64,000 nucleotides of DNA from Aureococcus anophagefferens (GCF_000186865.1 NW_008705561.1:497711-561710), one strand, 5' to 3'. Positions 8,229 to 17,746 are shown, numbered from the stretch's first letter. Numbers and translations: made by a program. The notes: generated from the letters alone by a model not told the origin.

Positions 8229-9956
8229 CTACTGGTGCGCGATGGTCTTGGCGTAGTGGCCGCGGCAGTAGGCCGGGAGGAGCGTGAGGTCCGCGTCCGC
8301 GTCGGGCCGCGCCGCGGCCTCGGCCTCGAAGTCCGCGAGCGCGTCCGCGAGGCCCGCCTCGCCGCCCGGCAGGGACACCTGGAGCAGCGCCGACGTCTTG
8401 GGCATGTTTCCGCGCTCCGGCTCGACCTCGAGCTCGCAGCCGAGGAGCGCGAAGGTGCCGAGGCGCCGCTCGACGACGTCGAGGCACGCGTTGATGAGGC
8501 CGCTGTCGAAGAGGTGGCCGTCGAGGCGCACGACCGTCGACCCCGCGGCCGTGAGCGCGCCCGCCGGCGCCTCGCTCGCCCGGCCGCGCGCGCCGCGGAG
8601 CTCGTCGACGTACGCGTAGGGCTTCGTCAGCGCGCCCTTCTCGAGGATCGTCGCGGCCGCGAGCGGCGCGGGCCACGCGCGAATCGACGGCGGCTCGGCC
8701 GCGAGCGCGGGCACGAGGCCGATGAGCGCGTCGCCGAAGTGCTGCGACGCCTCCCGCGGCAGCTCCGCGGGCAAAATGTCGACGCCCAACACGAAGAAGT
8801 CGCCGCCCGACGCCGTGTCCGGCGACGCGACGGCCCGCTTCGCCGCGTCGTAGGAGTAGCACGGCAGGTCCGGCGTCGTCGTGCGCTCGAGGCACTCGAC
8901 AGACCCGCCCACGTCGCACCCCAAATCGGCGACGCCGCGGAGCCGCGCGAATTCGGGCAGCCGGTCGTGGGGCAGCGCGCGCGGGTACCGCTCGTCCCAG
9001 TAGGCGCAGTTCACCAACAGCGACGTCTTCGCGTGCCAGTCGTCCGCGTAGGACACGGCGTAGCGCTCGGGCCGCGCCAAATAGTCCGCGGCGTCGAAGC
9101 GCGAGCCGTCGCGCGGCGCGACGCGGTCGCCCCGCCGCACGACGACGCCGAGGAACGACGGCGCGTCGTCCGCGAACCCTCGCTCGAACCGCGCCGCCAG
9201 CGCGCCCACGTCGTCCACGAGGCGCGCGCCGCCGCCGAGCGCGTCGAAGACCTGCTGCGCGCCGACGGACACGCGGCCGTCGCCGACGAAGGACACGACG
9301 AACGGCTTCCCGTCGACGGGGTCGCGGCACGGGTTCCGCCGCAGGGCCTCGCCGGCGCGGGCCACGGCCTTTAGAGCGTCGACGAGGGTCCCGTAGTAGC
9401 GCGCCGGCGCGATGCCGAGCAGCGGGGACGACACGCCGTGCTCCACGAGGAGCCGCTGGCCCAGCGCCGACAGCGCGCCGATCGCGCCCGCGAGGCCCGC
9501 GTACTCCCCGAAGGCCACGAGCCGCTCGCCCGACGGCCCCACGATGCACTCGTAGTCCACGAGCGTGCACTCCTGCGCGGCCAACGCGTCGAGGAGCGGC
9601 ATGTTCTCCGCCTGGGCTTTGATCGTGTGGCTGAAGAACGCGTACGTCGTCTTCGGGAGCACGCTCGAGACCGCGGGCTGCTTGACGCCCAGCACGGCGT
9701 CGCAGTCGCTCAGGTCCGCCGTGACCTCGGCGCCGGCGGCCGCGAACTCCGCGTCGCGGAAGACGCGCCGCGGCGAGGGCTGCACGAGCACGCGGTGGCC
9801 GCCCTGGACGAGGCCCGCGACGTGCTTCGGCGTCAGCGGCGACCGGCGCTCCCAGATGCCGTAGCACTCCGCGAGCACGCCGATGGTGCCCTTGGCGCGC
9901 CGCGGCGTGACCACCGGGATGCGGCGCAGCAGCCCTTTCACGAGGAGGGGCTCCAT
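8229..9956 (-). CDS. Lysine-ketoglutarate reductase (N-terminal half of aminoadipic semialdehyde synthase)
   Basis: The first ATG is 9956; the 575-residue product opens with the AlaDH/PNT-like N-terminal domain of saccharopine-forming enzymes (GVLAECYGIWERRSPLTPKH, then VLGVKQPAVS and FFSHTIKAQAENM). The middle gives the KPFVVSFVGDGRVSVGAQQV nucleotide-binding segment and LVNCAYWDERYPR. The final part matches the LOR domain found in plant and animal LKR/SDH (GHLFDSGLINACLDVVE). LKR condenses lysine and 2-oxoglutarate to saccharopine, the first step of lysine breakdown. No saccharopine dehydrogenase half follows before the stop, so the enzyme looks monofunctional and SDH would have to be encoded elsewhere. 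Confidence 0.88.
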   Translation of the reverse strand: MEPLLVKGLLRRIPVVTPRRAKGTIGVLAECYGIWERRSPLTPKHVAGLVQGGHRVLVQPSPRRVFRDAEFAAAGAEVTADLSDCDAVLGVKQPAVSSVLPKTTYAFFSHTIKAQAENMPLLDALAAQECTLVDYECIVGPSGERLVAFGEYAGLAGAIGALSALGQRLLVEHGVSSPLLGIAPARYYGTLVDALKAVARAGEALRRNPCRDPVDGKPFVVSFVGDGRVSVGAQQVFDALGGGARLVDDVGALAARFERGFADDAPSFLGVVVRRGDRVAPRDGSRFDAADYLARPERYAVSYADDWHAKTSLLVNCAYWDERYPRALPHDRLPEFARLRGVADLGCDVGGSVECLERTTTPDLPCYSYDAAKRAVASPDTASGGDFFVLGVDILPAELPREASQHFGDALIGLVPALAAEPPSIRAWPAPLAAATILEKGALTKPYAYVDELRGARGRASEAPAGALTAAGSTVVRLDGHLFDSGLINACLDVVERRLGTFALLGCELEVEPERGNMPKTSALLQVSLPGGEAGLADALADFEAEAAARPDADADLTLLPAYCRGHYAKTIAHQ

Positions 9957-10835
9957 CACAGAATCCGCCCGATTCTGCAGATCTGCGTCGGCTTCGAGGC
10001 GAGCGCCGAGGCGGGTGGGGGGGTCAGGATTGGCCGCTTTGCTACGCGAAGGTGGAGAAAGAGATCCGGAGGCTCAAAGGCTACGAATGGTACGAGTTCT
10101 ACTCGGACCTACCATTCTGCCCCATCCGATGCATGCCGCAGGGGGCGACCGCCCGCAAGCTCGAGCCCGATCGTCCTCCCGGAGTCCCGCGGCTGCTGGG
10201 CGCCGCATGGCGATGGCGAACCGGACGCGCCGGCGCGCCGACGGGGACCCACGGGCGCTGAGCTTGGGGCCACGTACGACGGCGCACGTCCCGTGGGCCT
10301 CCGCCTTCTCAGGAGCCCCCTCGAGCGACCCACAGCCAGGACTCGGAGCCGTCACTGCGTCGCGGCGCGCGCGATCCAGGCCTGCGGGCTTGCTGCTCGC
10401 GGATGGCCTGATGCCGTGCATGTCGGGCCTGTTCACGCGCGCTCTGAACGCACTACCACCTCCGAGCACACCTGCGCGACGGAGGCCCCATCGTGCCTCT
10501 GGACTTCTCCGCTCCCATCGAGTCACACCTCGACTCGCGGCCACCGGTGCACCGTGACTGGCATCCGCGAGGGTGCGCTTCGAAGCACCGCCGCCCCTGC
10601 AACTCGCCCTTTTCCCACACCTGACCTACGCTGTCGTTCTCGACGCGGGGCAGCATCAGCCGCTCGCACTTCACGCACATCAAGCACTCGTCTGCGATGA
10701 TGATGTCGACGGCCTCGGCGCCGAAGGCTCGCCGAGCACGAGCGGAGCCGAAGGCGCGAGGTTGCTCGAGCCTCGAACCCCTTCCATCGAGCGGCAAGCA
10801 GCGAGGCCGCACCACAGCTGCCGCCGCCAGCGCCA
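9957..10835. other. Intergenic stretch with two short coding-like fragments
   Basis: No complete gene can be drawn. On the plus strand around 10025-10135, one frame reads DWPLCYAKVEKEIRRLKGYE and continues with a Tyr/Phe/Cys-rich run, unlike the Arg/Ala noise of shadow frames. On the minus strand around 10605-10715, a frame reads IIIADECLMCVKCERLML, a Cys-rich fragment. Both could be isolated exons or relics. The end nearest 10836 should hold the FIP1 promoter. Confidence 0.4.
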
Positions 10836-11819
10836 ATGGCCGACGTCGCGCCGCCCGTCGCCGACGAGCCAATGGCCGCCGCCGCGCCCGCCGACGCCGA
10901 GACCGCCGAGGCCGCCGCCGCCGCGGCGCCCGCGGCGGACGCCGCCGACGCGCCGGCGGCGGCGCCGGCGCGCATCATCATCGACTCGTCGCAGGGCGCC
11001 GTGAGCGGCGGCGTGAGCGGGCGCGAGCTCGCGAAGCGCATCAAGACGTTCAGCGACGGCAGCAACATCTGGACGCGCAAGCTCGACGCGGAGACGGACG
11101 CGCCCGAGGCGAAGGCGCGGCGGCGCGCGGAGCTCAACGACGACGTCGAGCTCGAGGCGCCCGAGAGCGACATCGGGGACATCCCCGAGGCGGCCCTGGA
11201 CAAGGCCGCGCGCGAGATGTCCTGCTTCCGGCGCGCGGCCTTCGACGTCGACATCGACGGCGCGGACGTCGACCGGGGCTGGCTCCGGCCCGACGCGGAC
11301 CCGTCGGACTTCTTCAACTACGGCATGGACGAGGGCGCGTGGCGCGCGTACGCCGCGCGCCAGCTCGTCGTGCGCCGGGACCTGCAGGAGCGGCGCGCGA
11401 AGCTCGCCCACGCGCACGCGGTCGCGCAGCACGTCGCGCGCCACGGCGACCGCGGGCCGCCGCCGCCGCCGATGGTCCTCGCGCCCGTGCCCGCGCCGGG
11501 CATGGGCGCGCCGCCCTTCGGCATGAACGGCGGGCCCACCTTCGGGGGCATGCCGCCGCCGAACATGATGATGGGGCCGCCGCGGGGCGCGCCGAACGTG
11601 ATGATGGGCGGCGCGCCGCCGCCGGCCTGGGGCGGCGCGCCGCCGCCGCGCGGCTTCCCGCCCCAGCCCTTCGGGGCGCCGCCCCAGCCCTTCGGCGCGC
11701 CGCCGGCGCCCGCGCCCGCGGCCGGCGACGACGAGGGCCGCTCCCGCCGCCGCCGCCGGTCCCGGAGCCGGAGCCGGTCCCGGAGCCGCGACCGCAAGCG
11801 CCGCAGCCGCCGGGGGTAA
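10836..11819 (+). CDS. FIP1: FIP1-like pre-mRNA polyadenylation factor
   Basis: The 327-residue protein carries the diagnostic Fip1 motif at about 148-175: RGWLRPDADPSDFFNYGMDE followed by GAWRAYAARQ. This conserved segment contacts CPSF30/Yth1 in the cleavage and polyadenylation factor. N-terminal residues are Ala/Pro-rich and acidic, as in other Fip1 proteins, which tether poly(A) polymerase. A Pro/Gly/Met-rich low-complexity region follows from about 210. The last 25 residues are an RS/RD run (SRSRSRSRSRDRKRRSRR) like the arginine-rich U-rich-RNA-binding tail of animal FIP1. A single exon covers everything. The nuclear role in 3'-end formation is inferred from the family. Confidence 0.9.
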   Translation: MADVAPPVADEPMAAAAPADAETAEAAAAAAPAADAADAPAAAPARIIIDSSQGAVSGGVSGRELAKRIKTFSDGSNIWTRKLDAETDAPEAKARRRAELNDDVELEAPESDIGDIPEAALDKAAREMSCFRRAAFDVDIDGADVDRGWLRPDADPSDFFNYGMDEGAWRAYAARQLVVRRDLQERRAKLAHAHAVAQHVARHGDRGPPPPPMVLAPVPAPGMGAPPFGMNGGPTFGGMPPPNMMMGPPRGAPNVMMGGAPPPAWGGAPPPRGFPPQPFGAPPQPFGAPPAPAPAAGDDEGRSRRRRRSRSRSRSRSRDRKRRSRRG

Positions 11820-12023
11820 CGTCTCCTGTTAAGCTTCCTAGACTCCCAGCGCCACGTCCTCGGGCTTGCGCATCCGTATGCCGTTCTCCGAGGACCCGGG
11901 CGTGTCGCGCGTCGAGAGAGGCGTCGAGAGGGCCGCTACGGCACCTACGATTTCACGAGACTCGAGCGCGGCGCACCCCGAGTGGCAGAACCTCGACGAG
12001 TTGACGACGCGCGAGGGGGCGAG

Positions 12024-13811
12024 ATGGCGGTCGCCGGGGGAACTATTTGGCTCGTCTACCACGGCCTCGTGCTCCTAGCCCTGAGCTACACGACCATGGG
12101 CGTCTTCACGAACCTCTCGCCGACGGAGCTCCACCCCAACATCCCCCTCGCGACGCCGATCCCGAGCGACTTCTTCGACGAGACGACGCAGTACATGATG
12201 GGCCGCAAGTCCGGGTGGTGCGGCGAGCTGCTCACCATGGCCGTGGCCATGCTCGGCGCCGCGTGGCAGTTCTGCGACTCGCCGCAGGCGTCGAACGCTC
12301 TCGCCAAGTGGTGGGGCCGCGCGTTCCTCGCGCAGCTCTGCGCCTTCTGGGTGGCGCCGCTCTACGAGGCGACGATCTTCAAGGCGTGCTGGGTCTGGTT
12401 CTTCTGGGCCGCCTTCGGCGGCGCGTGGCTCTGGTCCGAGTTTGGCCTCGAAAAGCCGAAGCGGCGCCCGCGGCCCGGGTCGTGGAGCCGGAGCAAAAAG
12501 CGCGGCGACGCGCCCGTCGAAGAGCCCGCCGCGACGGCGCCGCCGGCGGCCGCGAAGCCGGCGAAGGCGAAGGCGCCGACGCCGAAGGCGTCGGCGGCGG
12601 CGAAGGCGCCGCTCCCGAAATCACCCAAGGGGGCGCCGCCGCCGCCGCCGCCGCCGCCGAATCTGGGCACGCGCTGCGAGGGATTCGTCGTCGAAGCGAC
12701 CTCGGGGCCGCGGACCAACTACGCGTTCGTGCGCCCCCGCGGACGCCCCTCGTCTGGCGCCCACTACAACCTCTTCCTCCACGCAAATGACATGCGCGCG
12801 GGCGAGGCCTGGGTCGCCGTCGGCGACCGGGTGGCCTACACGGTCGCGAAGAACGAGGGAAAGACGGGACCGCATCGCATCGCAATCAAAGCCGTGAAGT
12901 GCGCCGACGTCGTGGTCCTCGAGCGCGCGGGCGGCCCGCCGCCGGGGGCGACGGGGACGACGGCGCCGCCGAAGCTGGGCACGCGCGCCGAGGGGATTGT
13001 CGTCGAAGCGACCTCGGGGCCGCGGACCAACTACGCGTTCGTGCGCCCCGCGGACACCTCGTCCGACGACCTCTTCCTCCACGCGGCGCAAATGCGCGAG
13101 GGCGAGGCCTGGGTCGCCATCGGCGACCGGGTCGCCTACACGATCGCGAAGAACGAGGGAAAGCCGGGAATGCCAATCAAAGCCGTGAAGTGCGCCGACG
13201 CCGTGGTCCTCGAGCGCGCGGGCGGCGGCGCGGACGCGCCGCCGCCGCCGCCGCCGGTGGCCTCCGCGTTCAAGTCTCTGCCGCCCGGGGCGAATCCGGC
13301 GCCGCCGAAGCCGGGCACGCGCGGCGAGGGGACCGTCGTCGAAGTCCGAGGTCGCGGCGAGGGGACCCAATACGGGTTCGTCCGCCCCGCGGACGCCTCG
13401 TCCGACGACCTCTTCCTCCACGCGGCGGACATGCGCGCGGGCGAGGCCTGGGTCGCCATCGGCGACCGGGTGGCCTACGTGATCGCGAAGAACGCGGAAA
13501 GATACGTGATCGCGAAGAACGCGGAAAAAAGAACGGGCGGTGGAAAGAAAGCCGTCAGGAAAACCGTCAAGTGCGCCGAGGTCGTGGTCCTCGACCGCGC
13601 GCGCGGCGCCGCGGACGCGGCGGCGCGCATCGCGGCCTGCAGCTACGGCGAGTCGGCGCGCGCCCTGAAGCGCCGCGACGCCGCCGTCGGGCGCGCCGCG
13701 AAGTCGCCGCCGCGGCCCCCGGGTCTGGCCGCCAAGCCGCCCCCCGGGTTCCAGCTTCGGGTCGGCTGGGAGGACGACGACTCGGACGACTCGCTCGAGC
13801 GCTACGCCTGA
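12024..13811 (+). CDS. Membrane-anchored protein with three cold-shock-like domains
   Basis: The start at 12024 gives 595 residues. Residues 1-145 contain about four hydrophobic helices (TIWLVYHGLVLLALSYTTMG, MAVAMLGAAWQF, FLAQLCAFWVAPLYEA, WVWFFWAAFGGAWLW). A basic and Ala/Pro linker follows. Three cold-shock-domain-like units lie at about 213-301, 318-398 and 430-523. Each has an RNP1-like NYAFVRP or QYGFVRP, an RNP2-like NLFLHA or DLFLHA, and GDRVAYTVAKNEGK. The units are nearly identical at DNA level. Cold-shock domains bind single-stranded RNA or DNA, so this looks like an RNA-binding protein held at a membrane. The third unit contains an internal nine-residue duplication (YVIAKNAER repeated). 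The acidic tail has no known domain. Confidence 0.75.
   Translation: MAVAGGTIWLVYHGLVLLALSYTTMGVFTNLSPTELHPNIPLATPIPSDFFDETTQYMMGRKSGWCGELLTMAVAMLGAAWQFCDSPQASNALAKWWGRAFLAQLCAFWVAPLYEATIFKACWVWFFWAAFGGAWLWSEFGLEKPKRRPRPGSWSRSKKRGDAPVEEPAATAPPAAAKPAKAKAPTPKASAAAKAPLPKSPKGAPPPPPPPPNLGTRCEGFVVEATSGPRTNYAFVRPRGRPSSGAHYNLFLHANDMRAGEAWVAVGDRVAYTVAKNEGKTGPHRIAIKAVKCADVVVLERAGGPPPGATGTTAPPKLGTRAEGIVVEATSGPRTNYAFVRPADTSSDDLFLHAAQMREGEAWVAIGDRVAYTIAKNEGKPGMPIKAVKCADAVVLERAGGGADAPPPPPPVASAFKSLPPGANPAPPKPGTRGEGTVVEVRGRGEGTQYGFVRPADASSDDLFLHAADMRAGEAWVAIGDRVAYVIAKNAERYVIAKNAEKRTGGGKKAVRKTVKCAEVVVLDRARGAADAAARIAACSYGESARALKRRDAAVGRAAKSPPRPPGLAAKPPPGFQLRVGWEDDDSDDSLERYA
12661..13590 (+). repeat. Three tandem ~250-bp intragenic repeats encoding cold-shock-like units
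   Basis: Copies at about 12661-12925, 12976-13215 and 13312-13590 share long identical stretches, for example GCGACCTCGGGGCCGCGGAC in the first two and GGCGAGGCCTGGGTCGCC in all three. Spacers are Pro/Gly/Ala codon runs. A 27-base period duplication lies inside the last copy (13479-13530). The near identity implies recent duplication or ongoing gene conversion. Confidence 0.85.
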
Positions 13812-14388
13812 GGCGCGCCCCGCGCGAGCGACGCGCGCCTCTTCTCTTCGGCTACCTCGCCGCTAGAGCGCAAGCCCCGGTGGCTACTGACACACTACTA
13901 GAGCGTCTAAGCTTGTGCGTTGCGAGTGCCTCCTGAGGACTCTCCTGCAGGGCTGCGCGCCCAGACTCTCTAGGCACGGCGGTCCTTCGGACGCGCGCGC
14001 GGCCTTCGAGCCGGCAATTCGCGCTCGAGCCTGTCGGGCGCGGCTTCTTGTCTTTCCGTCGGCGGTGCGAAGGAGCACGATCGGCTGGCGGCGTTGCAAG
14101 TCGCGGCGCCGGACGGCTCGCGGCGCCTCTCGAAGGGAGCATCTGAGTCCACGGCGTCGCCGGCGGCGACGGAGCATGTCTGCGCCGTCGCAAGCGCATT
14201 GCAGGCAGAGCGAGGCGCTCCCGGCGCGTCGGCTCCGTCCTGCCGAAGCGCGGACGCCGTCGCGCCGCGTCGGACGCCGTCGAGCAGCGGCGGACGCCGT
14301 CGCGGCGCGGCGCGCGCGAAGTCACGGATGCGGCGCTGCGCCGATGCCTGGACCGCCTCCGCGCCCCAGCGCCGCGCCGGCGCGCCGC
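13812..14388. other. Intergenic stretch, no gene seen
   Basis: Open frames here are Arg/Ala/Ser-rich shadows on both strands with no domain. The only structure noticed is the 20-bp-period repeat at 14251-14304. Confidence 0.5.
14251..14304. repeat. Three copies of CGGACGCCGTCG at 20-bp spacing
   Basis: The 12-mer CGGACGCCGTCG begins at 14251, 14271 and 14291, exactly 20 bases apart, with different filler between. It lies about 90 bases from the stop of the small gene at 14389. Confidence 0.7.
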
Positions 14389-14538
14389 TCAGAGCTCCTC
14401 CGGGCCGGCCTTCTCCATCTGGCAGAACCACCAGAAGAGACCGCCGAAGACGGCGCAGGCGAACAGCACGAAGCACTGCTCGAGGTACTCCTCCTCCTTC
14501 TCCTTGGCCGTCTTCTTCGGCGCCTTCTTCTTCGCCAT
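14389..14538 (-). CDS. 49-residue tail-anchored membrane protein
   Basis: A lysine-rich start (MAKKKAPKKTAKEKEEEYLE) leads into one hydrophobic helix (CFVLFACAVFGGLFWWFC) and a short acidic tail ending PEEL. The architecture is that of tiny single-pass membrane proteins with a basic cytosolic head. The frame is open further upstream, but that extension is Arg/Pro/Ala noise, so the ATG at 14538 is preferred. I do not recognise a family. It is divergent from the capping protein gene, with 174 bases between starts. Confidence 0.6.
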   Translation of the reverse strand: MAKKKAPKKTAKEKEEEYLEQCFVLFACAVFGGLFWWFCQMEKAGPEEL

Positions 14539-14712
14539 CGCGGCGCGTCGAGCGGCAGCGCGGGGCAGCGACGCGCACGGCGCCGGTGGGCGTGCAGGCG
14601 CTGGGCTGCCTCGATCGCACAAAACGCGACGAGCGCTGTGCCGCTCATCTCACCGCGTCGACGCGACGCCTCGCTCGCCGCCCCGCGCCCCCCCGAACGG
14701 ACGCACTGAAAC

Positions 14713-15775
14713 ATGGCCGACGACGACGCCGAGGAGACGGTCGTCGACGGCAGCGAGGCGAGCGAGGAAGAGGAGGCGCTCTCCGACTCGGAGAAGCTCG
14801 CCATCGTCCAGCACTTCCTCCTCCAGGCGCCCCCCGGCGAGTACGGCGAGGTGCTCAAGGACGCGTCGCAGCTCGTCGACGACGGCGTCCTCAGCGCCGG
14901 CATGCTCGCGGGCATCGCGCGCGCGTACAACACGCGCGAGCTGTTCGCGATCCCGCGCCCGTTTCCGCCGCGCCGTGTTTCCCCCGAACGACACCTCCCG
15001 ACGCAGGCGCGTCGCTGTGGCCGAGGACGGCGCGCGCGTGATCCTCTGCGACGCGAGCGAGGTCGCGCCGACGCGCTACGTCGAGAGCGAGTCGAAGCGC
15101 GTCTACGAGGTCGACCACGCGACGCTCGAGGCCAAGCTCTACGAGCCGCCGCCGCCCGAGGAGGCGCCGGAGGCGGATGAGGATGACGCGCCTCCGGATG
15201 ACGACGACGACGCGGAGGCGGCCGCGCCGTCGCGCGAGGCGCCCCCGGCGGAGGCGCCGGAGGCGCCGGAGGAGCACGCGCTTGAGCCCGCTCGCGCGGC
15301 GCTCGCCGCGGCCATCGGCGCCTACGTCGCGGGCCACTACGGCGGCCGGGGCTCCCGCGACTTGCACCACGCGGTCTACGCGCTCGACGGCGCGCTCGCC
15401 GTCGCGATCCGCGGCGACAAAGTGAACCTGCGGAACTTCTACGCGGGCGGCTGGGCGTCGACGTGGACCGCCGCCGTCGACGGGGCCGGCTACGCCGTCT
15501 CCGGCTCCGTCCGGGTGCGCGCCCACTACTTCGAGGACGGCAACGTCCAGCTCCAGAGCGCGAAGACCGTCGAGGCCGCAAAGTGCGCGGACGTCGCCGC
15601 CGTCGCCGCGCTCGTCGAGGAGACCGAGGGCGCCCTCCAGCGGGGCCTCGAGGACATGTACGAGAACATGTCCGCCGAGACCTTCAAGGCCATGCGCCGC
15701 GTCATGCCCATCTCGCGCCAGAAGATGAAGTGGAACATCAACGAGATCGCGCTCAAGCGCGGCCTCAGCAAGTAG
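14713..15775 (+). CDS. F-actin capping protein subunit alpha, two exons
   Basis: Exon 1 (14713-14960) encodes an acidic lead and LAIVQHFLLQAPPGEYGEVL, the signature start of CapZ alpha. A 46-nt GT-AG intron (14961-15006, phase 2) joins to IPRPRVAVAEDGARVILCD. Exon 2 carries the capping-protein core with NFYAGGWASTW, VRAHYFEDGNVQLQSAK, and the C-terminal ETFKAMRRVMPISRQKMKWN that matches the barbed-end-binding tentacle region. A Pro/Glu/Asp insertion (EAPEADEDDAPPDDDDDAEA) in the middle is not usual for the family. The protein caps actin filament barbed ends as a heterodimer with the beta subunit. Confidence 0.9.
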
Positions 15776-15933
15776 AGGTCGAAGGCGTCCGATCCGTCGC
15801 CGCGACCCTCGCGTAAGCATGTCGGCCGCGCGTTTCGCCTCTTGGTTACCGGGTCCGCTCGGCGCGTCAAACACTCGTGTTGAAGTTCAAGGTGCCGTCG
15901 ACGCCTTCACTGGCCTTCGGTCATTAGGCGAGC

Positions 15934-17103
15934 ATGGCGAGCATGGACAAGCGCCTCGCGACAGCTGCAGCAGCCGCGCTTGCAGCTGCCGCGGCCGCGC
16001 TGGCGCTCTACCGGCGCCGGCGCACGGCGACCTACAGCCTGCGCCCGGAGAACGCGCTGCCGGCGAACCAGCTCGCCCCCAAACAGCTCGAGGAGCCCGG
16101 CGACCCCGACCGGCTCGCGCGGCGCATCGAGACGGTGCTCCGGCGGCGCACGGCGCGCGTCATCGTCGTCATGGAGCGGCTCTGCGACGGCCACAACTTC
16201 AGCGCCGCGTTCCGCACCTGCGAGGCCCTCGGCGTGCAGCACGTCTGGTTGGTCCAGCCGCCGCGCGGCGACGCGCTCTACCTGTCGCGCGCCGCGGGCA
16301 AGCGCATGAACGACATGGCCTACAGCTCGGAGGTCGACGCGAGGAACGCGGCCCGCGAGCGGATGTCGAAGACGGAGCTCGCGGCGGCGGGCTACAAGGA
16401 CGGGACGATCGTCCGCGTCACCCCCGGGTCGCGCCGCGACCGGCGCAACAAGAAGGCCGCGCGCGCCTGGGCCGGCGACGTCGACCTGGACCAGGCGCAC
16501 GCGTCGCTGGGACGGGGCGCGGCGCGGTTCCTGAGCCTGCGGACCTTCGAATCCACGGAGGCGTGCGTCGCGGCGCTGCGGGCCGTCGAGGGCTGCGAGA
16601 TCTGGTGCACGGACCTCGGCCAGGGCGCCAAGGTCCTGGACCAAGACGCGCCGTGGCTCGCGGCGAAGGCGCTGCCGAAGCGGCTGGCCCTGGTCGTCGG
16701 CACGGAGTCGACGGGCGTGTCGAACGCGTTCCTGGACGCCGCGGACGAAAGGGTCTACCTGCCGATGAACGGGCTCCAGGACAGCCTGAACGTGGCCGTG
16801 GCGACGGCGCTCGCGCTCCAAAGTTGTCTGAACTTGTACGGCGCGGACGCGTGCGGCGATCTCGTGCGCGAGGGCGACATCGCCGGCGCCAGGGGCGCGG
16901 ACGAGCTGCGCCGGGACTGGGCGGGCCACCTCGGCCGGGACGACGACGCCGTGGCGGGCATCCTCGAGGCGCTCGAGGCCGGCGCGGCGCCGCTCGACGA
17001 CCTCCGCCGGCCCGACGCGTTCCGCGAGCACAACGGCAAGATCCGCAAGGACGCGCGCGCGGCCGTGCGGCGCGAGAAGGCGGCCCAGGAGGGCCCGTCG
17101 TAA
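15934..17103 (+). CDS. SpoU/TrmH-family RNA 2'-O-methyltransferase
   Basis: A single 389-residue exon. An Ala-rich hydrophobic helix near residues 9-26 suggests a membrane anchor or organelle leader. The SPOUT domain then runs from about 75: ARVIVVMERLCDGHNFSAAF at the start, LALVVGTESTGVS (motif 2, near 252) and VYLPMNGLQDSLNVAVATAL (motif 3, near 274). These are the SAM-binding trefoil-knot motifs; motif 2 normally reads GxExxG, which is kept. The enzyme should methylate a ribose in tRNA or rRNA; the target cannot be read from sequence. About 100 C-terminal residues are charged and helical. Confidence 0.85.
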   Translation: MASMDKRLATAAAAALAAAAAALALYRRRRTATYSLRPENALPANQLAPKQLEEPGDPDRLARRIETVLRRRTARVIVVMERLCDGHNFSAAFRTCEALGVQHVWLVQPPRGDALYLSRAAGKRMNDMAYSSEVDARNAARERMSKTELAAAGYKDGTIVRVTPGSRRDRRNKKAARAWAGDVDLDQAHASLGRGAARFLSLRTFESTEACVAALRAVEGCEIWCTDLGQGAKVLDQDAPWLAAKALPKRLALVVGTESTGVSNAFLDAADERVYLPMNGLQDSLNVAVATALALQSCLNLYGADACGDLVREGDIAGARGADELRRDWAGHLGRDDDAVAGILEALEAGAAPLDDLRRPDAFREHNGKIRKDARAAVRREKAAQEGPS

Positions 17104-17282
17104 GTATATGTACGGGGCCTTTAGTACACGCGGCGGGTCTGGCAGGCGCGCGAAGTACGGGGTATGCTTACGCGGGGGATCTCGGCGGGCGACGGGTCGG
17201 TCTCGGCCGCGGGGACTCGGGCGGCGTCGGGGCTCGCCGTCGTCTCCGCGGCGTCATGTTTCCGGTCGCACGCCGTATCGAT

Positions 17283-17597
17283 CTAGCGCTCCATCGTCTC
17301 CGCGGCGGGCGCGGCGCCGGCGGCGGCGGCGGCGGCGAGCGCGGCCGTCTTGTCGAGCGACGTCGCGCAAACGCTCGTGGACAGCGGCGGGGGGAGGAAG
17401 TAGTACCCGGGCACGCATTCCTTCTCCGACGACTTGCCGTCGACCTCGCTCCAGACCATGAACGGGAAGCCGCAGCCGTGCTCGACCTCGTAGTCGGGGA
17501 GCTTCTCCCTGATCTTCGTTTCGAGGGGGCCCCGGTTACACAGGACCCACCCCGCCACGGGTCACGTCTTGAGGGTCACGACCTTCTTATCAGACAT
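17283..17597 (-). CDS. Small unknown protein, probably two exons
   Basis: ATG 17597 starts MSDKKVVTLKT and meets TGA at 17564 in a frame that then stays open to 17283. A GT-AG intron of 57 nt (17565 down to 17509, phase 2) removes the TGA and restores frame as TLKTEKLPDYEVEHGCG. This length fits other introns here, so splicing is preferred over read-through. The product, about 85 residues, has FPFMVWSEVDG and PGYYFLPPPLSTS and an Ala-rich end. I do not recognise it. The stop lies about 180 bases beyond the convergent SpoU gene. Confidence 0.5.
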
Positions 17598-17746
17598 ACT
17601 GTGCCGCTCGAATTTCGCAAGTTCGGGGCCCTCTCAGTGGGAGCGCGGACGGAGCAAGCAGAGGCGTTCTGCGAGTCCCATTCCAGCGTATTCAGAGTGT
17701 GGCAAAAATGAGCTCCTCGGCTCGCCAGGTCGATCGAAGGCTCCCT

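Noticed and set aside
12661..13590. Assembly duplication of one cold-shock unit
   Set aside because: The three copies differ at many positions and have different linkers, so they are real, though recent, repeats.
17283..17597. A second selenocysteine candidate (TGA at 17564)
   Set aside because: A 57-nt GT-AG intron removes the TGA and keeps frame, the TGA is not in a redox motif, and no convincing SECIS was seen downstream.
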